6,306 nucleotides of DNA from CAYYBZ01 sp964470285 [NCBI: uncultured Oligoflexia bacterium] (GCA_964470285.1 CAYYBZ010000133.1:1-6306); one strand, 5' to 3'; positions 1 to 6,306 are shown, counted from the first letter of the stretch. Notes: generated by a model from the letters alone, not told the origin. Numbers and translations are program-made.

Positions 1-413
1 ACTCTTTGGTTCATGAGCAGCTTAAATCGGGCTTAATTACAGAAGACGAAGCCAGAAGCCATCAACTGAAGAACATTATTACAAGATCGGTAGGAGTTCA
101 GGAAGAAGTGGAAGTAGATACCATTGTCTGGCCGGTAAAATCGGGCGATAAATATCTTTTATGCTCTGACGGACTTTCAAATATGGTTTCAGATATTGAA
201 ATTAAAGACATCGTTATCAGATACAGCATTGAAAACGGGGCAAAAGTGCTGGTGGACCTGGCCAATGAGAGAGGCGGTGACGATAACATCACTCTTATCC
301 TTATAAAAGTGGAAGATGTAAACGGAAAAGGTAAGGATAAAGAGAAAAATAAGGAAAAAGAAACAGAAAAACCTGAAACTGACCAAAAGCTTGATAATAA
401 AGGCGATAAATAA
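1..413 (+). CDS. PP2C-family serine/threonine protein phosphatase, C-terminal part (5' truncated by window edge)
   Basis: This is the C-terminal half of a PP2C (PPM) metal-dependent phosphatase, the family of bacterial Stp/PrpC/PstP enzymes that remove phosphate from Ser/Thr residues, usually opposing Hanks-type kinases in the cytoplasm. The reading frame is open to the left edge (first full codon at 3-5), so the true start lies outside the window; the TTG at 6 is internal. Visible family signatures are SLVHEQLKSGLIT near the edge, the ITRSVG segment, CSDGLSNMVSD (codons from 162) and GGDDNITLILIKV (codons from 273). The Asp residues of the last two motifs are the usual metal ligands. After the domain ends near nt 315 comes a tail of about 30 residues rich in Lys, Glu and Asp, probably disordered. 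No transmembrane segment or PASTA region follows. The kinase partner is not visible here. The family call is secure; the substrate is unknown. Confidence 0.93.
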   Translation, partial: SLVHEQLKSGLITEDEARSHQLKNIITRSVGVQEEVEVDTIVWPVKSGDKYLLCSDGLSNMVSDIEIKDIVIRYSIENGAKVLVDLANERGGDDNITLILIKVEDVNGKGKDKEKNKEKETEKPETDQKLDNKGDK

Positions 414-487
414 AAATTTAAACAGTCTTTCGAGTCTAACCCACCGTAAATATTGAATTATCTGTTTTTCATGATTTTTTTAATTTA

Positions 488-515
488 TTGACAATTGTAT
501 ATTAATTATTATAGT
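488..515 (+). promoter_or_regulatory. Sigma-70-type promoter upstream of the M23 peptidase gene
   Basis: A perfect TTGACA -35 box (488-493) is followed after 16 bp by TATAGT (510-515), which matches the TATAAT consensus at five of six positions. Transcription would begin near 522, giving a leader of about 143 nt before the GTG at 665. The region is AT-rich, which raises the chance of random -10 matches, but the exact -35 box at acceptable spacing makes this the best promoter candidate in the window. Confidence 0.6.
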
Positions 516-538
516 TTCCATTACTTATTCTGGAGGGG

Positions 539-571
539 TATCTTAAGGAAACATGTGGGCTTTTTAAGATA
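539..571 (+). other. Perfect inverted repeat (hairpin) in the 5' leader of the M23 gene
   Basis: TATCTTAA (539-546) and TTAAGATA (564-571) are perfect inverse complements. Two G-U pairs and one A-U pair (547-549 with 561-563) could extend the stem to 11 bp around an 11-nt loop. It lies just downstream of the predicted transcription start. It is AU-rich and has no T-tract after it, so it is not a typical intrinsic terminator. It could be a leader structure or an operator-like dyad. The inverted repeat is seen directly; any function is inference. Confidence 0.45.
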
Positions 572-619
572 TTGCGTACAATCTTGAAAAGTTTTTGATT
601 TTATTATAAAATTTAAGAT

Positions 620-660
620 AACCCTTCGAAAGAGGTTTATTCTTTTACCAGAGGGTTTAT
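620..660 (+). promoter_or_regulatory. Alternative leader pairings overlapping the M23 ribosome binding site
   Basis: The arm AACCCTT (620-626) can fold onto AAGAGGTT (630-637, A633 bulged). Alternatively, its first six bases AACCCT (620-625) pair perfectly with AGGGTT (652-657), which covers the Shine-Dalgarno AGAGGG (650-655). That SD sits nine bases before the GTG start at 665. The two candidate 3' arms are also a near direct repeat, AGAGGTTTAT (631-640) and AGAGGGTTTAT (650-660). The pairings are mutually exclusive, one leaving the SD free and one hiding it. The base pairing is visible; a regulatory role is inference. Confidence 0.35.
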
Positions 661-664
661 AAAA

Positions 665-1594
665 GTGGCTAACAAATTTTTCACATTGATGATCATCCCT
701 GAGAGAAGCTCCAATGTTAAGAAAATCATCATTCAAAAATCTTTAGTAAAACTTACCATCGCAGGTGGAGTAGCGCTTACGGTTCTGCTTATTGCGTCGG
801 TTTATTTTTCAATAATGTATTTCAACAAACAGGACATGTATAAGCAGACCTTTGCTAAAAATCAGTTTCTTGACAATCAGCTCAGGGAACTTCAGACAAA
901 GGTGGCAGCAACGGATTCTACCGTTACAAGAATTCAGAACTTTGAACAGAAATTAAGACTTGTTGCCAACCTGGACAATCAGTCTACCAAAACGGCTGCA
1001 ATAGGAGCCCTGTCTAAAGATGAGATCAACATGTCGAAAAGAGATTTTGACTATGCAGGTAAAATGGGTTCGCAAAGCGAATTCAATTATAAAACGCTGG
1101 GTCTTGAGTATAAGATAGATAATCTGCAGATTGAAACGACATTGCAGGAACAAAGCCTTCATGATCTTTACGAACTGTTAAAGGGCAGGCAGTCTGAGCT
1201 TGATGCCGTTCCCACAACCTGGCCCGTTAAAGGATGGATCACTTCGGGTTTCGGTTACAGGGTTTCTCCGTTTACAGGATCAAGTCAGTTTCACCCCGGG
1301 CTGGACATAGCTGCAAGGCACGGAACCTCTGTCGAGGCACCGGCTGCGGGAAGAGTTTTAGCGCTTGATACATCAGAAGGTTTCGGTAAAACACTTATTA
1401 TAGACCACGGTTACGGTTTCGTAACTATGTATGCGCATCTTTCAGAAATTTTTGTTAAACCGGGTCATAAGGTTAAAAGGGGCGAGTCAATCGCTGCAGT
1501 GGGTACAACGGGAAGGAGCACGGGGCCGCATTTACATTACGAAATCAGAGTTAACGGTGTTTCGGTAAATCCAAGAAACTATATTCTTGAATAA
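665..1594 (+). CDS. Membrane-anchored M23 (LytM/lysostaphin-type) zinc metallopeptidase
   Basis: A predicted peptidoglycan endopeptidase of 309 residues, acting on the outer face of the cytoplasmic membrane. A basic N-terminus (residues 1-30) precedes one transmembrane helix at about 31-53. Residues 57-180 are mostly charged and helical with coiled-coil character, a common spacer in this family. The M23 domain occupies about 186-309 with all active-site residues: H210 and D214 of the HPGLD motif and H291 of HLH as zinc ligands, and H258 (YAHLS) and H289 as the other conserved histidines. It is therefore predicted to be catalytically competent, unlike degenerate EnvC/NlpD-type LytM activators. 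The GTG start is chosen because AGAGGG (650-655) is well placed and the Lys-rich pre-membrane segment begins there. It is 251 bp after the PP2C gene and 110 bp before secA. It probably takes part in wall growth or division; the cleaved bond cannot be told from sequence. Confidence 0.93.
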   Translation: MANKFFTLMIIPERSSNVKKIIIQKSLVKLTIAGGVALTVLLIASVYFSIMYFNKQDMYKQTFAKNQFLDNQLRELQTKVAATDSTVTRIQNFEQKLRLVANLDNQSTKTAAIGALSKDEINMSKRDFDYAGKMGSQSEFNYKTLGLEYKIDNLQIETTLQEQSLHDLYELLKGRQSELDAVPTTWPVKGWITSGFGYRVSPFTGSSQFHPGLDIAARHGTSVEAPAAGRVLALDTSEGFGKTLIIDHGYGFVTMYAHLSEIFVKPGHKVKRGESIAAVGTTGRSTGPHLHYEIRVNGVSVNPRNYILE

Positions 1595-1664
1595 TACCTC
1601 ATTTCTAACCCTAAATTCCCTTTCTTAAATCATGGTTAATTTAGATTTATTCGGTTTATGATTG

Positions 1665-1693
1665 TTTTCAAATCTCAAACTATGGATTATAAT
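1665..1693 (+). promoter_or_regulatory. Candidate promoter giving a near-leaderless secA transcript
   Basis: A perfect TATAAT (1688-1693) lies 17 bp after TTTTCA (1665-1670, four of six matches to TTGACA). The expected start near 1700 is only about five bases before the secA ATG at 1705. No convincing Shine-Dalgarno sequence precedes that ATG; GAAG at 1699-1702 is weak and only two bases away. Absence of an SD and a well-placed -10 box fit a leaderless or near-leaderless mRNA. Read-through from the M23 gene remains an alternative. Confidence 0.42.
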
Positions 1694-1704
1694 CCGTTGA
1701 AGTT

Positions 1705-4245
1705 ATGATTGGATCAGTTGCAAGAAAAATATTCGGAACAAAGCATGACAGGGAGATGAAAAGACTCTCCCCTCTTGTTGATGAAATTCTTAAATTTGAA
1801 GATGATTTAAGAAAGCTCTCAGATGCCCGGCTTAAGGAGAAAACTCCGTATTTCAGAAATCTTCTTAAAGAAGGTAAATCCCTTGACGATATCCTGCCGG
1901 AAGCATTTGCCGTTGTCAGAGAAGCCTCAATACGTACAACAGGCATGAGAATTTTTGATGTTCAGATGATAGGCGGGATAATACTTCATGAGGGGAACAT
2001 AGCAGAAATGCTTACAGGTGAAGGTAAGACACTCGTTGCCGCTTTACCTGTTTATTTAAATGCACTTTCAGGAAAAGGCGTTCACGTAGTTACGGTGAAC
2101 GATTATCTTGCAAAAAGAGACTCCGAATGGATGGGTAAAATCTATAAGTTTTTGGGAATGTCGGTCGGAGTCATTATTCACGATCTCGATGACAGGCAGA
2201 GAAAAGAAGCTTATAACTCGGACGTTACCTACGGCACAAACAATGAATTCGGATTTGACTATCTGCGGGATAATATGAAATTCCGATACGAGGACTATGT
2301 TCAGAGGGAATTCAACTTTGCAATAGTCGACGAAGTGGACAGTATTTTAATTGATGAAGCGAGAACCCCTTTAATAATTTCAGGACCTACTGAAGATTCA
2401 ACAGATAAATATTATATAATTGATCAGGTTATTCCCGGACTTAAAAAGGAAGAGGATTATACTCTGGATGAAAAATCGAGATCTGTTGCATTAACTGAAG
2501 CCGGTTCTTCCAAGATAGAAAAGAGGCTCAACGTTGACAACCTGTATGATCCGAACAATATAGAAACACTCCATCACGTTAACCAGGCCCTTAAGGCACA
2601 TACAATTTTTAAAAAAGACAGGGATTATGTCGTAAAAGAGGGGGAGGTAATAATTGTTGATGAATTTACAGGAAGATTGATGCCCGGCAGAAGATATTCT
2701 GAAGGACTTCACCAGGCGCTGGAAGCCAAGGAAAAGGTTAAAATTGAAAATGAAAACCAGACTTTAGCCACGGTTACATTTCAGAACTATTTCAGGATGT
2801 ACGAAAAGCTTGCAGGAATGACGGGAACAGCGGAAACCGAAGCTGAAGAGTTCATGAAAATTTACAAGCTTGGCGTTGTTGTCATCCCCTCTAATAAACC
2901 CCTTGTTAGAAAGGATCATCCCGATGTTATTTATAAGACTGAAAAGGAAAAGTTTGAAGCGGTTGTTAATGAAATCGAAGAGCTGTACTCAATCGGCAGA
3001 CCGGTACTTGTAGGAACAGTATCTATAGAAAAATCGGAAAAACTTTCAAAGTTCCTTAAAAAGAAAGGTATAAGACATCATGTTTTAAATGCGAAGCATC
3101 ATGAAAAGGAAGCGGAGATTGTTAAGAATGCCGGTCAACCTCAGGCAATTACAATTTCGACAAACATGGCCGGTAGGGGAACCGACATAGTTCTGGGTAA
3201 AGGGATAGCGGATTTAGGAGGTCTTCATATAATCGGTACGGAAAGGCATGAGGCAAGAAGAATAGATAATCAGCTCAGGGGAAGATCAGGCCGTCAGGGA
3301 GATATGGGTTCGTCACGGTTCTACCTATCGCTGGAAGACGATCTTATGAGAATATTCGGTTCCGATAGAATTGCAATGTACATGGATAAATTGGGTGTTG
3401 AGGACGGACAGGCTATAGAACACCGATGGACGAGTGCAGCCATCGAAACCGCTCAAAGAAGGGTAGAGGGAAGAAATTTTGATATCAGAAAGCAGCTGCT
3501 TAAATACGATGATGTCATGAATCAGCAAAGAAAAGTGATTTACACTTTGAGAAAAGAAATTCTTAGAAGCGATGATATTAGTAAAATAATTAAGGATGAC
3601 ATGACGGAGGTAGCCGAAACCCTTATCAATGAATTTATTCCGGATAGAGCCGTAAAAGATGATTGGGACATAAACGGTCTTGCCGAGAACACTTTAAGAA
3701 TTTTTGGATTTGATCCCCGTGAATCACTGATGCTTGAAAATTACTCAAGTCAGGATGATTTTGGAAACACCTTTCTCAAAATAGTAGATGATGCCCATGC
3801 TAAAAAAGAAACAGAACTTGAGCCGGAAAGAATGAGAATAGCCGAAAGGGAAATTAAGCTTAGAACCATAGACCAGCTATGGAAAGACCATCTTTTAGCC
3901 ATGGATCATCTGCGTGAAAGCGTGGGTTTTGAGGGCTATGCGCAGAAAGATCCTCTTTTGGTTTACCAAAAGAGAGGCTTTGACCTCTTTACGGATATGA
4001 TTTTTTCATCAAAGGAAAACGCCCTTTCCTGGCTTTTCAGAATTCAGATCTCAGAAGAGGAAAAGGAAAGAGAAAGGCTGTTCCGCCAGCCCAGAAAACA
4101 GCAGAATTATTCAATGGGCAGGGGCTCCCGTCAGACCGGAAGAAAACAGGGTACGGTTAAAAGAGCTGTTGCAAAAGTCGGCCGGAACGATCCATGCCCC
4201 TGCGGAAGCGGTAAAAAATACAAAAAGTGCTGCGGCAGAGAATAA
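1705..4245 (+). CDS. secA: SecA, preprotein translocase ATPase
   Basis: SecA is the ATP-driven motor that pushes unfolded preproteins through the SecYEG channel, shuttling between cytosol and membrane. The 846-residue protein is full length. The N-terminus ([14 protein letters not shown]) is typical and supports the ATG at 1705. NBD1 has Walker A TGEGKT (K108) and Walker B with D209/E210 ([13 protein letters not shown]), matching E. coli numbering. The preprotein cross-linking domain follows at about 220-370, then [15 protein letters not shown]2 carries [10 protein letters not shown] (486-495) and motif [13 protein letters not shown] (523-533). The two-helix-finger region includes [17 protein letters not shown] (from 723). 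A basic, flexible linker leads to the C-terminal zinc motif with C831, C833, C842 and C843, a C-C-C-C version that in other species binds SecB or ribosomes. The roughly 45-residue NBD2 insertion of E. coli SecA is absent, as in Bacillus-type SecA. No secM-like gene precedes it. Confidence 0.98.
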   Translation: MIGSVARKIFGTKHDREMKRLSPLVDEILKFEDDLRKLSDARLKEKTPYFRNLLKEGKSLDDILPEAFAVVREASIRTTGMRIFDVQMIGGIILHEGNIAEMLTGEGKTLVAALPVYLNALSGKGVHVVTVNDYLAKRDSEWMGKIYKFLGMSVGVIIHDLDDRQRKEAYNSDVTYGTNNEFGFDYLRDNMKFRYEDYVQREFNFAIVDEVDSILIDEARTPLIISGPTEDSTDKYYIIDQVIPGLKKEEDYTLDEKSRSVALTEAGSSKIEKRLNVDNLYDPNNIETLHHVNQALKAHTIFKKDRDYVVKEGEVIIVDEFTGRLMPGRRYSEGLHQALEAKEKVKIENENQTLATVTFQNYFRMYEKLAGMTGTAETEAEEFMKIYKLGVVVIPSNKPLVRKDHPDVIYKTEKEKFEAVVNEIEELYSIGRPVLVGTVSIEKSEKLSKFLKKKGIRHHVLNAKHHEKEAEIVKNAGQPQAITISTNMAGRGTDIVLGKGIADLGGLHIIGTERHEARRIDNQLRGRSGRQGDMGSSRFYLSLEDDLMRIFGSDRIAMYMDKLGVEDGQAIEHRWTSAAIETAQRRVEGRNFDIRKQLLKYDDVMNQQRKVIYTLRKEILRSDDISKIIKDDMTEVAETLINEFIPDRAVKDDWDINGLAENTLRIFGFDPRESLMLENYSSQDDFGNTFLKIVDDAHAKKETELEPERMRIAEREIKLRTIDQLWKDHLLAMDHLRESVGFEGYAQKDPLLVYQKRGFDLFTDMIFSSKENALSWLFRIQISEEEKERERLFRQPRKQQNYSMGRGSRQTGRKQGTVKRAVAKVGRNDPCPCGSGKKYKKCCGRE

Positions 4246-4247
4246 CC

Positions 4248-4270
4248 CGGCTGAATTATTTTTTCAGCTG
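4248..4270. terminator. Hairpin between convergent secA and TPR genes, possible bidirectional terminator
   Basis: GCTGAA (4250-4255) and TTCAGC (4263-4268) form a perfect 6-bp stem with a 7-nt loop. A G-U pair (4249/4269) and a C-G pair (4248/4270) can extend it on the plus strand. It begins three bases after the secA stop, and the TPR gene's stop codon (4256-4258) falls in its loop. The T-tract on the plus-strand side is interrupted (TGATTTTG) and there is no good one on the minus side, so it may be a weak terminator or a 3'-end stabilising structure. Confidence 0.45.
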
Positions 4271-6079
4271 CCTGATTTTGTATAGTATTCTGTTTTTATC
4301 GCCGGCGTTGGGATTGTAGTGTAAATAGTATTTATAATGTTTTATCGCCTGTTTTGATTCACCGATTACCTCGTACACCTCTGCAAGACCCTTATGAGAT
4401 TGAGGATTTGCTTTATTGTATTTTATTGCTACATGGAAGATGTTCATCGCATCGTCTGTTTTAAACTGTTTTAAGTAAGTGTTGCCAAGGGTTGTGTAAA
4501 TACTTGAAAGGGTCTTTGATCTGGTGTGTTTGGGAAATCGTTTTTTGTAATCGTTGGCGGCTTCAGTTAGCTCCTTTTCGGCTTCGATATATCTTGCACT
4601 GGCAAGAAGTTTTATGCCTTCCCGGTGTTTTTGATCCCAGGAAGCGACCCTGGACTGTGTAGGTTTTGGTGTGGGTTTCCTTGTTCGAACCGGAGTTCTT
4701 AGAGGAGTTCTGGCGGGTGTGGGTTTAAAAGTCGGTGCTATTGTAGCAATTTTTGTGGGAGCTGGGGTCGGGACAGGAGTCTTTTTTATTCCGTTGTCTT
4801 TCGGCTTTAAGTCGGGGTATTTTACGTAATATCTTTCTTCAAAATCTTCCGCTTTTGTCAGCATTAGCTTTGAAGTGGCATTTTCTCCCTTAAGTCCGTG
4901 AATCTTGGCTAAAGTACGCATAGCTTTTGCAAAATCGGGATTTATTGTCAGTGCTTTATCAAGTTTTTTCATGGCATTGTCAAATTGCCCTGTTCTCATC
5001 TCAATACAAGCCTCTATATATAAATCTTCCGCTTTGGAATCCAGTTTCCCGGTCAGTTGAGCCCGTGTATTGCGTGCTCTGTTCAAGAATTTAAGGCTGG
5101 TCTCGGGTTCATCCAGGTAAAAAATAGCAAGGGCCGTGAAGGCGTCGGGTTCTTTTGAATTAAGCGTAAGCGTTTCAAGGGCCAATTCCATCGAAGTTTT
5201 TAAAAGTTCTTCGCTGTAAAGTTTCTGACCTAAATAAGCGTACATTTTTGCGAGTTTTGCTTTTACTTGTGTATTGTTTGGATTCTTCCCCAGCATTTCA
5301 AGAAGTATTTGGGCCGCTTTCTTGATAGATTCCGCCGTATCTATGTAGGAATGATCTTTAACTTCTTTAAAAAGCTCCGAAAGCCCCGGATCGGTTTTCC
5401 AGAAATCGAATTTTAAGGAAGTCTTCTGCAGTGAATAGAAAGGATATGCCAAAAACAGCAATCCTATAAGGGCAATCGGTATCCATGCGACTACGGTTTC
5501 TCTTGTAAAAGGTTTTCGAGTTTTAAAAGCCCTGTCAGGCTTTTCGACATGATGCTGGACTAAATCCGAAAGGGATGACTTGGCAACGTTAACTCTGGTC
5601 TCTTTTGCTTCCTTCTTTTTTACGTTTGTGGGAGTTTCAAGAGGTCTTTTGCCGGTTGTGGAGTCGATTTCAGTTTTGCGCGAGCTTATCATTGATATGT
5701 CGGACTGGTTTGTTTCCCTGAAGGTTTTTGATATCTGTGAAGGGCCGGGTAGAAGATCTTCAATTGAGTCTTTTTCCGGTCTTTTACGTTCGGATGTCGT
5801 TTCATCATGGCTTATTTCATCAGCAATTTTATCGATTGTGATTTCATGCTCGTCCGAAGCCTGGATAATAGTTTCATCTTCCTGGAGATCCGGGGTTAAA
5901 TGGTTGGATTGAATGTCGGTTTTATTGATTTCAGCTTCTTCAAACAGCTGTTCGATTTCCTTTTTATCGAGTTTAATGCCGTTTTGGCATTTAGGGCAGG
6001 AAAACTCAAGAGTACCCTCTAAAAGGAGTTTGTCGTCAATATCAAGGTCATAACCGCATTTATCGCAATGTGCCTTCAT
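4256..6079 (-). CDS. Zinc-ribbon, single-pass membrane, TPR-repeat protein of unknown function
   Basis: This 607-residue protein is recognised by architecture only. Residues 1-35 form a small zinc ribbon with C5xxC8 and C28xxC31, resembling the MJ0042-type finger. Residues 40-190 are polar, acidic then basic, low in hydrophobics and probably disordered. One transmembrane helix spans about 196-216, preceded by the basic stretch KTRKPFTR, so the N-terminus is predicted cytoplasmic and the C-terminus periplasmic. Helical TPR-like repeats occupy about 245-412; the clearest is about 351-382 (GQFDNAMKKLDKALTINP). A Pro/Thr/Arg/Lys-rich hinge at 432-475 separates them from a second TPR group at about 484-590, ending in a basic tail. 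No enzymatic motif is visible. The ATG at 6079 is chosen because the zinc ribbon starts at once; no clear Shine-Dalgarno precedes it. It lies 47 bp downstream of the helicase gene on the same strand. A scaffold linking the cytoplasm to an envelope complex is plausible but is inference. Confidence 0.85.
   Translation of the reverse strand: MKAHCDKCGYDLDIDDKLLLEGTLEFSCPKCQNGIKLDKKEIEQLFEEAEINKTDIQSNHLTPDLQEDETIIQASDEHEITIDKIADEISHDETTSERKRPEKDSIEDLLPGPSQISKTFRETNQSDISMISSRKTEIDSTTGKRPLETPTNVKKKEAKETRVNVAKSSLSDLVQHHVEKPDRAFKTRKPFTRETVVAWIPIALIGLLFLAYPFYSLQKTSLKFDFWKTDPGLSELFKEVKDHSYIDTAESIKKAAQILLEMLGKNPNNTQVKAKLAKMYAYLGQKLYSEELLKTSMELALETLTLNSKEPDAFTALAIFYLDEPETSLKFLNRARNTRAQLTGKLDSKAEDLYIEACIEMRTGQFDNAMKKLDKALTINPDFAKAMRTLAKIHGLKGENATSKLMLTKAEDFEERYYVKYPDLKPKDNGIKKTPVPTPAPTKIATIAPTFKPTPARTPLRTPVRTRKPTPKPTQSRVASWDQKHREGIKLLASARYIEAEKELTEAANDYKKRFPKHTRSKTLSSIYTTLGNTYLKQFKTDDAMNIFHVAIKYNKANPQSHKGLAEVYEVIGESKQAIKHYKYYLHYNPNAGDKNRILYKIRQLKK
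4655..4786 (-). repeat. Degenerate Pro-Thr-rich repeat encoding the hinge of the TPR protein
   Basis: Codons for residues 432-475 encode an irregular series of P-T-x and R-T-P units such as TPVPTPAPT, TPARTPLRTPVRT and KPTPKPT. On the plus strand this appears as recurring GGAGTT, GGTGTGGG and related G/T-rich words. It is interspersed with Lys and Arg, so the linker would be extended, proline-stiffened and strongly basic. Similar linkers often span or bind the peptidoglycan layer, but that role here is inference. Slippage within it could make its length vary between strains. Confidence 0.7.
5432..5494 (-). other. Transmembrane segment of the TPR protein
   Basis: Codons for residues 196-216 encode a 21-residue, mostly hydrophobic stretch (VVAWIPIALIGLLFLAYPFY and one more residue). 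It is flanked by basic residues on the N-terminal side (R184, K187, R189, K190, R193) and mixed charge after. By the positive-inside rule the zinc ribbon faces the cytoplasm and the TPRs face outward. It is too far from the N-terminus to be a cleaved signal peptide. Confidence 0.8.
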
Positions 6080-6126
6080 CGAGTAGAAATATTAGCATGG
6101 CTTAAAACGCTATTAAAGATTAAAAG

Positions 6127-6306
6127 TTAGATCACTTTTATATCCACATAGCCGGGCACAATCTTTTTTATTCCGTAGTATTTGAAATCTATGGTTAATC
6201 TCCAGTGATCGCCTGATTTGTCAGCTTTTTTGATTTTACCTTCACCGAATTCGGGATGTTTGATTTTCATCCCTTTTCTGTAAGGTGATGATTCGGATTC
6301 GTAATC
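6127..6306 (-). CDS. UvrD/PcrA-type DNA helicase, C-terminal end only (5' truncated by window edge)
   Basis: The reverse strand is open from the right edge to a TAA at 6127-6129 and encodes 59 residues. The piece has a short Ser/Glu-rich linker (DYESESSPYR), then GMKIKHPEFGEGKI, a strand region WRLTIDF, and YYGIKKIVPGYVDIKVI. The pattern of G-x-x-V/I-x-H-P-x-F-G-x-G followed by a G-I/V-K-K-I/L strand is typical of the Tudor-like C-terminal domain of UvrD/PcrA superfamily 1A helicases, which act in nucleotide excision and mismatch repair and, in PcrA/UvrD, contact RNA polymerase through this domain. The helicase motifs lie outside the window, so the exact member (UvrD, PcrA or a relative) cannot be decided. 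It is upstream of, and co-oriented with, the TPR gene; no terminator is obvious in the 47-bp gap. Confidence 0.8.
   Translation of the reverse strand, partial: DYESESSPYRKGMKIKHPEFGEGKIKKADKSGDHWRLTIDFKYYGIKKIVPGYVDIKVI

Noticed and set aside
6-8. TTG at position 6 as the start of the phosphatase gene
   Set aside because: The reading frame is open to the edge, and the residues there match the interior of PP2C domains; the first metal-binding motifs must lie upstream of the window.
414-487. Possible terminator after the PP2C gene, suggested by the T-run at 474-481
   Set aside because: I found no stable GC-containing stem immediately before the T-run.
514-552. GTTTCC (514-519) pairing with GGAAAC (547-552)
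   Set aside because: The first arm overlaps the predicted -10 region and would lie upstream of the transcript, so it is unlikely to form in the RNA.
1616-1655. Possible terminator after the M23 gene (imperfect pairing of TCTTAAAT with ATTTAGA)
   Set aside because: The stem is short, almost entirely A-U, has a bulge, and is not followed by a clean T-tract.
4640-4790. G/T-rich recurring words on the plus strand considered as a CRISPR or tandem repeat array
   Set aside because: The words have no constant unit or spacer length and are explained by Pro/Thr codons of the TPR protein hinge.
5580-5912. 110-codon plus-strand ORF opposite the N-terminal part of the TPR gene
   Set aside because: Its translation is Ser/Val/Ile-rich without a domain, has no SD, and lies wholly antisense to the polar disordered region of a well-supported gene; it is a shadow of biased codons there.

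Overview
The window is about 6.3 kb of moderately AT-rich bacterial chromosome with dense, mostly housekeeping genes. From left to right it holds the 3' end of a PP2C-type protein phosphatase gene (+), a complete membrane-anchored M23 metallopeptidase gene (+), a complete secA (+), a complete gene for a zinc-ribbon/transmembrane/TPR protein (-), and the 3' end of a uvrD/pcrA-type helicase gene (-). The last of these is easy to miss because its start lies outside the window.

The two strands converge at about 4250. The secA and TPR stop codons are only 10 bp apart, and a hairpin spans the junction. The three rightward genes are separated by 251 and 110 bp. The first gap contains a good sigma-70-like promoter and a structured 5' leader. 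The second contains a TATAAT box so close to the secA start that the transcript would be almost leaderless. The two leftward genes are 47 bp apart and may be co-transcribed.

The organism is not identified. A CxxC-CxxC zinc ribbon fused to a membrane segment and TPRs, an anchored M23 peptidase beside secA, and a PP2C phosphatase would fit a Gram-negative bacterium of the broad deltaproteobacterial type or a related uncultivated phylum. SecA lacks the NBD2 insertion found in E. coli. This placement is an inference with low confidence.

Functionally the window combines signalling (PP2C), cell-wall remodelling (M23), protein export (SecA), an envelope-spanning TPR scaffold of unknown role, and DNA repair (UvrD/PcrA). 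I see no mobile element, CRISPR array, tRNA, rRNA or defence system. The least explained items are the TPR protein and the non-coding leaders.
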